DNA from: Mycolicibacterium peregrinum
Lineage (GTDB): Bacteria > Actinomycetota > Actinomycetes > Mycobacteriales > Mycobacteriaceae
DNA length: 64,000 nucleotides
Direction: 5' to 3'
Assembly (NCBI RefSeq): GCF_002102345.1
Contig: NZ_LQPP01000043.1
Coordinates: forward strand, 1 to 64,000
The notes under the pieces are model-generated. The model had not been told where the DNA came from and searched no databases. It worked only from the letters and a program-made list of their open reading frames with translations. The position numbers were made by a program, and so were the translations under genes. This document shows positions 58,361 through 64,000 of the stretch, one piece after another. Every line of letters starts with the position of its first letter. Position 1 is the stretch's first letter.

Positions 58361-60067
58361 TCAGGCCTTCAGATCCCGCACGGCTTCGATGCGTGCCTTC
58401 AATTGATCGGTGGTCGCGGCAGCCACCGGGGGCCCGCCGCAGATGCGACGCAGCTCGTTGTGGATCCAACCGTGCGGCTTGCCGGTGCGGTGATGCGCGA
58501 TGGTCACCAACGCGTTGAGTTCGCGACGCAACTCGCGCAACTGGCCGTGCGTGGTGCGCGACGGCGGCGGACCACCCGACACCGCGGCCTCTGCCGTGCG
58601 CTTGGTGAGTTGCTCATCCTGCCTGCGCCGCAACAGGTCTCGCATCTGCTCGGCATCGAGCAGGCCGGGGATGCCCAGATAGTCGGCCTCCTCGTCACTG
58701 CCGGCCGGCGTCGCGGTGCCGAAGGAGGAACCGTCGAAGATGACCTGGTCCAGCTCGGCGTCGGCGCCCAGCGACTCGAAGCCGTTCTCCAGCTCGCCCT
58801 TCTCGTCCTTGCGCTTCTCGGCAGCTTCGAGCGCTTCGTCATCCAGTCCGTCGGATTCCCGGTGCGGCTTGCCCAGCACGTGGTTGCGTTGGGCTTCCAT
58901 CTCGCTGGCCAGCAGGAGCAGGTTGGGCACCGACGGCAGGAAGATGCTCGCGGTCTCACCGGGGCGGCGCGACCGCACGAACCGGCCGATGGCCTGCGCG
59001 AAGAACAACGGGGTCGAGGCGCTCGTGGCGTACACGCCGACCGACAACCGCGGCACGTCGACGCCCTCGGACACCATGCGGACCGCGACCAGCCATCGGC
59101 TGGTGCTCGCCGAGTACTGACTGATCCGGTCGGACGCGCTCGGGTCGTCGGAGAGCACCACGGTGGGCACCTCGCCGGTGATCTTGGTGAGCAGATCGGC
59201 GTAGGCACGGGCGGTGGTCTGGTTGGTGGCGATGATCATGCCGCCGGCATCGGGCACATGCTGTCGCTTCTGCTGCAACCGTTTGTCGGCGGCCGCGATG
59301 ACCGCGGGCATCCACTCGCCCGTCGGGTTCAGGGCGGTGCGCCAGGCCCGGGCGGTGTGCTCGGCGGTCAGCGGCTCGCCGAGGCGCGCCGCGTGCTCCT
59401 CGCCGGCACTGTCACGCCAGCGGGCCTCGCCTGAATAGGCGAGGAACACCACGGGCCGGACCACGCCGTCGGCCAGCGCGTCGGAATAGCCGTACACGTG
59501 GTCGGCCTGCGAGCGCTGGAACCCGGCCTCGTCGGGCTCGTAGTTGACGAACGGGATCGGGCTGTCGTCGCTGCGGAAGGGGGTACCGGTCAGGGACAGG
59601 CGCCGCGTCGCGTCGTCGAAGGCCTCGCGCATCGCGTCGCCCCAACTCTTCGAGTCGCCGCCGTGGTGGATCTCGTCGAAGATGACGAGCGTCCGGCGGT
59701 TCTCGGTGCGCACCCGGTGCCGGGTGGGGTGGCTGGCCACCTGGGCATAGGTGACGACGACGCCGTGGTACTCGGCCGAGGTCTGGGAGTCGGAGTTGCT
59801 GAATCTCGGATCCAGCGCGATGCCGTTGCGTGCCGCCGACTCGGCCCACTGGATCTTGAGGTGTTCGGTGGGCACCACCACGGTGATCGCGTCGACTGTG
59901 CGGTCGTTGAGCAGTTCGGCCGCGATCCGCAGCGCAAACGTCGTCTTACCCGCGCCGGGGGTGGCGACCGCGAGATAGTCCCGCGGTTTGGCCGTCAGAT
60001 ATTTCACCAGCGCTTTGCGCTGCCAGCCCCGAAGTGCCTGGGTGCTGGGCGCTGCATCAGCCCGCAC
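58361..60067 (-). CDS. DEAD/DEAH-box superfamily II helicase
   Basis: 568 residues from a GTG at 60067, with GAGGAG 7 bases upstream. SF2 motifs: I TPGAGKTT (36-43), II DEIHH (131-135), III SLTGTP (158-163), V SEGVDVPR and VI QAIGRFVRSR. The C-terminal 150 residues are charged and end in a DUF-like helical region. Similar in layout to the restriction-type/XPB-like helicases; may act in DNA repair or RNA remodelling. 129 bases upstream of the secreted protein gene, which therefore probably has its own promoter. Confidence 0.92.
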   Translation of the reverse strand: MRADAAPSTQALRGWQRKALVKYLTAKPRDYLAVATPGAGKTTFALRIAAELLNDRTVDAITVVVPTEHLKIQWAESAARNGIALDPRFSNSDSQTSAEYHGVVVTYAQVASHPTRHRVRTENRRTLVIFDEIHHGGDSKSWGDAMREAFDDATRRLSLTGTPFRSDDSPIPFVNYEPDEAGFQRSQADHVYGYSDALADGVVRPVVFLAYSGEARWRDSAGEEHAARLGEPLTAEHTARAWRTALNPTGEWMPAVIAAADKRLQQKRQHVPDAGGMIIATNQTTARAYADLLTKITGEVPTVVLSDDPSASDRISQYSASTSRWLVAVRMVSEGVDVPRLSVGVYATSASTPLFFAQAIGRFVRSRRPGETASIFLPSVPNLLLLASEMEAQRNHVLGKPHRESDGLDDEALEAAEKRKDEKGELENGFESLGADAELDQVIFDGSSFGTATPAGSDEEADYLGIPGLLDAEQMRDLLRRRQDEQLTKRTAEAAVSGGPPPSRTTHGQLRELRRELNALVTIAHHRTGKPHGWIHNELRRICGGPPVAAATTDQLKARIEAVRDLKA

Positions 60068-60285
60068 CCGAGGACTCCTCTCCGTCGGAAAGCAGTCTAG
60101 GCCAGCGCGTTACGTCGGCGCATATCCGCAGGAGCTCGCCGGGCGTGTCGCTCGCCGAGCTGGTTGTCTGCCGCCGGCCCGGCTCGTTCGCTCACCCGGG
60201 ATGTGTCGTAGTCACGTCGTGCAGCCGCGGCGATGGAGCAAACGCTCAGCATCGTTCGTAGTGGCGGTCAGCCAGTGGTTCACGG

Positions 60286-60792
60286 TCAGAGGAAGTAGTT
60301 GTCGTTCTTGACGAACCACTCGGCGCGTTCCTCGTCCGTGAGGTCGGCCAACTGGGCGAAGCCCTCGAAGTACGCCTCCCGCGGCGCGCCGGGAGCAAAC
60401 AACATCAACAGAGACGTCGGCGCGTCGGCCTCGTTGCGGAAGCCGTGGATTCCGCCCGGCGGGACATACAGGAAATCGCCCTGGTTGCCGTCGCGCCAGG
60501 CGTTTCCGTCGTACAGCTTGACGGTGCCGGACAGGACGAAAAAGGCCTCCGACATGGCGCGGTGAAAATGCGGGCCGGGGCCGCCGCCCTGCGGGCTGAT
60601 GTCGACGCGGTACAGCCCGTAGTCGCCGTTGGTCTGCTGTTGGTTGGCCAGGTAGTGGTACTTGACGAGGCCCAACGAGTCGTAGTCGGGCGGCTCGTCG
60701 CCGCGCTTCAGCCAGGCGCTGACTTCCGGCTCGTCCTTGGTGTAGCGAGCCGGGGGATAGGGCGGCACATTCCTGGGATCCCAGAACGACAC
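60286..60792 (-). CDS. Cupin-domain protein
   Basis: 168 residues from a GTG. Single cupin barrel: motif 1 GPHFHRAMSEAFFVLSG (metal-binding His-x-His and Glu) near 73-90 and motif 2 PPGGIHGFRN near 110-119. It may be a metal-dependent dioxygenase, isomerase or binding protein; not resolvable from sequence. The 218 bases between it and the helicase gene (60068-60285) show nothing I can assign. Confidence 0.88.
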   Translation of the reverse strand: MSFWDPRNVPPYPPARYTKDEPEVSAWLKRGDEPPDYDSLGLVKYHYLANQQQTNGDYGLYRVDISPQGGGPGPHFHRAMSEAFFVLSGTVKLYDGNAWRDGNQGDFLYVPPGGIHGFRNEADAPTSLLMLFAPGAPREAYFEGFAQLADLTDEERAEWFVKNDNYFL

Positions 60793-60832
60793 GAGTGCCA
60801 GCCTAGACGTGCTGTGGTCGTTCGCGTCGAGA

Positions 60833-60879
60833 TCGACACCAGGGTCGTTCGAAGCGCGTCGGAACTGCCCTGGTGTCGA
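60833..60879. repeat. 12-bp perfect inverted repeat between SDR and cupin genes
   Basis: TCGACACCAGGG (60833-60844) and CCCTGGTGTCGA (60868-60879) form a perfect stem with a 23-base loop that has a small inner TTC/GAA pair. It lies in the 112-base gap after the SDR gene and before the cupin start, both on the minus strand. No T-run follows. It may be a tailless terminator, an attenuating hairpin or a dispersed element. Confidence 0.7.
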
Positions 60880-60904
60880 AATCGGCGAAGAGAACGAAGG
60901 GAAT

Positions 60905-61828
60905 TCAGGCGCGCGCGTCCTGCAACACCGGGAAGGCGACGCCCGTCAGCTCCTCCGACACCTTCCACAGGCGGCGCTGCAGCTCGAGGTCGTAGGACCG
61001 CTCGTTGGAGGTCACCAACTTCGGGTAGCCCTTCTGCTCGCCGAGTCCGTCGGGGCCGTAGTACTGCCCGCCGAGCGCACCCGGGTCGGTCGCCGCGCGC
61101 AGCGTCGGCAGCGCGCCCATGGCGGCCTCCTGGAAGAGCGGACGCAGTAGCGGGACCGCGCGCTGCACGGGGCCGGGTAGATGGCGCGCCAGTTCGGTGT
61201 CGGATCCGCCGGGGTGCGCGGCCAGCGCGGTGGTGTGCTGCCCGATCAGGCGGCGCTGGAGTTCATAGGTGAACAGCAGATTGGCGAGCTTGGACTGACC
61301 GTAGGCCTGGAGACGGTTGTAGCTGCGTTCCCACTGCAGATCCTCGAACCGGATGCCGCGCGAGAAGCGATGGCCGATGCTGCTGACCGTCACGACCCGT
61401 GAGCCGGCAACCGGCAGGAGGCGGTCGAGCAGGAGGCCGGTGAGGGCGAAGTGGCCGAGATGATTGGTGCCGAACTGCAGCTCGAAGCCGTCGGCGGTGG
61501 TCTCCTTGGGTGGCGTCATCACGCCGGCGTTGTTGATCAGCAGGTCGATGCGCTCGTGCTTGGTTCTGATCTCCTCGGCGGCTTCGCGCACCGAGGCCAG
61601 TGATCCCAGGTCGAGGCGCTGCAGCTCAAGGTCAGCATAGGGTACCGACCGCGAGATCCACTCGGCGGCCGCCTCGCCCTTGGTCACGTTGCGTACGGCG
61701 AGGACGACGTGGGCACCCCTGGCGGCCAGCGCCTTGGCGGTTTCGAGCCCGAGGCCGGTATTGGCGCCGGTCACGATGGCCGTGCGGCCTGATTGGTCCG
61801 GAATCTTGGCGGTGGTCCACTTGGTCAT
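60905..61828 (-). CDS. Short-chain dehydrogenase/reductase, paralogue of the 46.8-kb SDR
   Basis: 307 residues, the same length as the SDR at 46771-47694 and alignable along its whole length. Cofactor motif [21 protein letters not shown], and active-site YGQSK near 190. The C-terminal segment (QYYGPDGLGE through SEELTGVAFP) mirrors the paralogue's. Divergent from the TetR gene across 114 bases carrying a candidate operator, so TetR probably represses it. Confidence 0.92.
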   Translation of the reverse strand: MTKWTTAKIPDQSGRTAIVTGANTGLGLETAKALAARGAHVVLAVRNVTKGEAAAEWISRSVPYADLELQRLDLGSLASVREAAEEIRTKHERIDLLINNAGVMTPPKETTADGFELQFGTNHLGHFALTGLLLDRLLPVAGSRVVTVSSIGHRFSRGIRFEDLQWERSYNRLQAYGQSKLANLLFTYELQRRLIGQHTTALAAHPGGSDTELARHLPGPVQRAVPLLRPLFQEAAMGALPTLRAATDPGALGGQYYGPDGLGEQKGYPKLVTSNERSYDLELQRRLWKVSEELTGVAFPVLQDARA

Positions 61829-61850
61829 GAGAGACTCCTAGAGGGCTAAA

Positions 61851-61866
61851 CGGAGTGAGTACTCCG
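61851..61866. promoter_or_regulatory. Candidate TetR operator between SDR and TetR genes
   Basis: CGGAGTGAGTACTCCG: perfect 6-bp arms CGGAGT/ACTCCG around a 4-base centre, in the 114-base divergent region. It is 23 bases upstream of the SDR start. Size and symmetry suit a TetR dimer. Confidence 0.5.
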
Positions 61867-61942
61867 GTTGTGTTCGAATATACGGAACGTACGCCCCGCT
61901 TTGTCAATGGTTCGGTGCGACAGGTTTGTGAGGTGATGGCGA

Positions 61943-62494
61943 ATGCGTGCGGATGCGGCGCGCAACCGCGCCCGGGTACTCGAGGTGGCCTACGAGACAT
62001 TCGCGGCCGACGGACTGGCCGTGCCCATCGACGAGATCGCCCGCCGTGCCGGGGTGGGTGCGGGCACCGTCTATCGCCACTTCCCGACAAAGGAAGCCTT
62101 GTTCCAGGCCGTGATCGCCGAGCGGATCCGCGGCGTCGTCGAGGAGGGGCGGACCCTGCTCGCCGAGGCCGATCCGGCCGAGGCGATGTTCACGTTCCTG
62201 CGGTCGATGGTGCTGCAGTGGGGCGCAGCGGACCGAGGGCTGGTCGATGCCCTGGCCGGATCGGGCATCGACGTCAACTCCGTGGTGCCCGAGGCCGAGG
62301 ACGAGTATCTCGCCGTCGTCGGTGACCTGCTGGCCGCAGCTCAGCGCGCAGGCACGGTGCGGGGTGACGTGACGGTCGCGGACGTGAAAGCGCTTCTGGT
62401 CGGCTGTCAGGCCATGCAGACTTACAACGCCGACGTGGCCGAGCGGGTCACCTCGGTGGTGTTCGACGGATTGCGGGCGGAAGGGCAACGGTGA
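61943..62494 (+). CDS. TetR-family regulator
   Basis: 183 residues. HTH (about 8-52) with VLEVAYETFAADGLAVPIDE in parts and AGVGAGTVYRHFPTKEALF. The C-terminal ligand domain resembles the mycobacterial TetR_C SbtR-like group. It is coupled by GTGA to the sulfotransferase gene and divergent from the SDR gene. Confidence 0.92.
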   Translation: MRADAARNRARVLEVAYETFAADGLAVPIDEIARRAGVGAGTVYRHFPTKEALFQAVIAERIRGVVEEGRTLLAEADPAEAMFTFLRSMVLQWGAADRGLVDALAGSGIDVNSVVPEAEDEYLAVVGDLLAAAQRAGTVRGDVTVADVKALLVGCQAMQTYNADVAERVTSVVFDGLRAEGQR

Positions 62495-63300
62495 CGCCGC
62501 TTCATTTCATCTCGGGTCTACCGCGATCAGGGTCGACGTTGTTGGCCGCGCTGCTCCGCCAGAATCCGCGCTTTCAGGCCGGGATGTCGGGTCCGTTGGC
62601 CGGGCTATTCGACGCACTGGTCGCCCAGATGAGCGCCCGCAACGAGTTCTCGGTGTTCCTCGACGACGCCAAGCGGGAGCGCATCCTGCGCGGGTTGTTC
62701 GACAGTTACTACTCTGATTGCGCCGCCCAGGTGGTGTTCGACACGAACCGTGGCTGGTGCGCGCGGATGCCGGCGATCGCGCAGCTGTTCCCGGAGGCGA
62801 AAGTCATTGCCTGCGTTCGCGAATTGCCGTGGGTGATCGACAGCATCGAACGACTCGTTCAGCGCAACGTGTTCAGCCCGTCGTCGATCTTCAACTACAG
62901 CGCCGGCGGTACGGTCTATACCAGGGCCAATGACGTTGCCGCACAAGACGGTATGGTTGGCGGCCCATACGATGCCCTCAAGCAGGCGTGCTACGGCGCC
63001 CAACGCGACCGTCTGCTGGTGGTGCAGTACGACACCCTGACCACCGAGCCGGCCAAGGTCATGCATGCCATCTACCAATTCATCGGCGAGCCGGTCTTCG
63101 AACACGACTTCGGCCATGTCGATTACGACGTCACCGAGTTCGACGAACGCGCCGGGACGCCCGGGCTGCATACCGTGCGCGGCGAGGTGAAGGCTGAACC
63201 GCGCGAGACCGTGCTTCCACCGGATCTGTTCAATCGCTTTGTCCACGACGCCTTTTGGCGCGATCCGAGCAAGATTCCGGACGGGCTACGCGTCGTATGA
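62491..63300 (+). CDS. Sulfotransferase-family protein
   Basis: 269 residues from a GTG overlapping the TetR stop. The 5'-phosphosulfate-binding loop is SGLPRSGST at residues 8-16, and the 3'-phosphate region is expected around RELPWVIDSIERLV (near 110-125). Transfers sulfate from PAPS to an unknown acceptor; bacterial members modify lipids, glycans or proteins. It shares a regulator with the SDR, which suggests a joint pathway (inference). Confidence 0.88.
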   Translation: MTPLHFISGLPRSGSTLLAALLRQNPRFQAGMSGPLAGLFDALVAQMSARNEFSVFLDDAKRERILRGLFDSYYSDCAAQVVFDTNRGWCARMPAIAQLFPEAKVIACVRELPWVIDSIERLVQRNVFSPSSIFNYSAGGTVYTRANDVAAQDGMVGGPYDALKQACYGAQRDRLLVVQYDTLTTEPAKVMHAIYQFIGEPVFEHDFGHVDYDVTEFDERAGTPGLHTVRGEVKAEPRETVLPPDLFNRFVHDAFWRDPSKIPDGLRVV

Positions 63301-63304
63301 AAGA

Positions 63305-63336
63305 AGAGAGGCCCGCCGAAGCGGGCCTCTCTTTTC
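63305..63336. terminator. Bidirectional intrinsic terminator
   Basis: Stem AAGAGAGGCCCGC (63305-63317), loop CGAA, GCGGGCCTCTCTT (63322-63334), then TTC, so the plus strand has TCTTTT at the end. The minus strand ends in a matching CTTCTTT. It begins 5 bases after the sulfotransferase stop and also lies 10 bases beyond the stop of the PGRS gene on the other strand, serving both convergent genes. Confidence 0.88.
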
Positions 63337-63346
63337 GTGCTGACGG

Positions 63347-64000
63347 TCAGGGCTGGTTGGCGCCCGTGGAGCCGACGGTGCCGGGCGTGCCGTCGGGCAG
63401 GGCGTTGCCGCCGTTGCCGCCGACGCCGCCGTTGCCGAGCACACCTGCGGTGTTGCCGCCGACGCCGCCGTTGCCGCCCGCGCCGCCATTACCGGTGCCG
63501 CCGCCGCCGGGTGCAGTGGCGTTGCCGCCGTTGCCGCCCTTGCCGCCGGTGTTCACCCCGTTGTTGGATGTCTGGCCACCCGACTTCCAGAAGGTGCTGT
63601 TGCCACCGTTGCCGCCCTTGCCGCCGGTCGCGCCGCCGCTGCCGTTGGTGCCGCCGTTGCCGCCGTTACCCGCAGTCGACTTGCCGTTGACGATGGCGGT
63701 ACCGGCTGGGGCCGACGGGTCGTAGGCCTGAATCCAGCCGTCACCGCCCTTGCCGCCGTTGCCGCCGTTACCTGCGCCGCCGTTTCCGGAGGTTGCGGTG
63801 CTGCCCGTGATACTTCCGTTCAGGGCCGCGATGTTGGTGAAGCCGCCGTCACCGCCAGTGGCGCCTGCTGTGCTGGCCGCGCCGCCATCACCACCCTTGG
63901 CGGTGTTGCCGGTGGCGATGCTGCCGGCGCCTGCCGCCATGATCAGCGAGGCTCCGCCGGCACCGCCGTGGCCGCCGCCCGTGGCATTGCCGCCCTTGCC
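63347..64000 (-). CDS. PGRS-repeat protein, 3' part (cut by window end)
   Basis: The last 217 residues are visible, and the frame stays open to base 64000. Sequence is Gly/Asn/Ala-rich with GGNGG and GGKGG units interspersed with short non-repeat segments (TFWKSGGQTSNNG, GWIQAYDPSAPAG), and it ends GSTGANQP. An ATG at 63940 lies inside the repeat and is unlikely to be the start. Whether the N-terminus has a PE domain cannot be seen. It has the same type and strand as the PGRS gene 8 kb away. Confidence 0.88.
   Translation of the reverse strand, partial: GKGGNATGGGHGGAGGASLIMAAGAGSIATGNTAKGGDGGAASTAGATGGDGGFTNIAALNGSITGSTATSGNGGAGNGGNGGKGGDGWIQAYDPSAPAGTAIVNGKSTAGNGGNGGTNGSGGATGGKGGNGGNSTFWKSGGQTSNNGVNTGGKGGNGGNATAPGGGGTGNGGAGGNGGVGGNTAGVLGNGGVGGNGGNALPDGTPGTVGSTGANQP

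Noticed and set aside
63347-63940. ATG at 63940 as the start of the second PGRS gene
   Set aside because: The frame continues open with the same Gly-rich repeat to the window end, so this ATG is internal and the gene is truncated by the window.

Overview
The window is a high-GC actinobacterial chromosome segment, almost certainly from a rapidly growing mycobacterium (Mycobacterium/Mycolicibacterium). The evidence is gene content and order. Going left to right I recognise the M. tuberculosis Rv0420c-Rv0439c series: a septum-formation-like membrane protein, an alpha/beta hydrolase, thiD, thiC, xthA, a GNAT protein, def, the DUF3263 protein, virR, sodC, the YbdK-type ligase, the LON-domain protein, the Cdc48-like AAA ATPase, pssA, psd, moeA and an SDR. 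Glycine-rich PGRS proteins also occur. No tRNA, rRNA, CRISPR array, transposase or phage gene was seen.

Layout. 0.1-5.6 kb (minus strand): a cytochrome P450, then a thiamine operon thiC-thiD-hydrolase-membrane protein led by a TPP riboswitch. 5.6-9.7 kb (plus): an MFS exporter, a Pro/Tyr/Gln-rich membrane protein, a methyltransferase and a LOG-family protein. 9.7-15.7 kb (minus): a tightly overlapping five-gene operon with a MoxR AAA+ ATPase, two unknown proteins, a HEXXH-metallopeptidase/VWA fusion and a PaaK-like adenylating enzyme; this is the best candidate for an undescribed system. 15.7-23 kb: the conserved block xthA, GNAT, def (minus) and DUF3263, virR, sodC, YbdK ligase, lipoprotein, then a double AsnC regulator (minus) and the LON-domain gene. 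23-27 kb: a two-component pair encoded convergently, a PAP2 phosphatase, a tiny exported peptide and a hydrolase. 27-34 kb (minus): a complete Mrp (Mnh) cation/proton antiporter operon with fused A+B subunits and a methyltransferase overlapping its 3' end.

34-41.7 kb: FAD monooxygenase, ArsB/NhaD-type permease with a CBS protein, a NarL-type two-component system, a DUF1707 membrane protein, and SRPBCC proteins around a TetR regulator. 41.7-47.7 kb (minus): SDR-moeA-psd-pssA-AAA ATPase operon, which couples phosphatidylserine/phosphatidylethanolamine synthesis to a Cdc48-like unfoldase. 47.8-51.5 kb (plus): a lipoprotein HAD phosphatase coupled to two bacterial PH-domain membrane proteins, then a NagD-type HAD protein. 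51.6-60.1 kb (minus): a 1374-residue PGRS protein without a PE domain, a secreted 749-residue repeat protein and an SF2 helicase. 60.3-64 kb: cupin, a second SDR, a divergent TetR-sulfotransferase pair, and a second PGRS gene cut by the window end.

Together these genes look like housekeeping cofactor, phospholipid, redox and ion-homeostasis modules interrupted by two accessory stretches (about 5.6-15.7 and 23-41.7 kb) relative to the M. tuberculosis order. Translational coupling by ATGA, GTGA or TGATG overlaps is very common. The only gene-free stretch above 300 bases is the thiC/MFS divergent region (5222-5594), which holds the riboswitch and candidate promoters.
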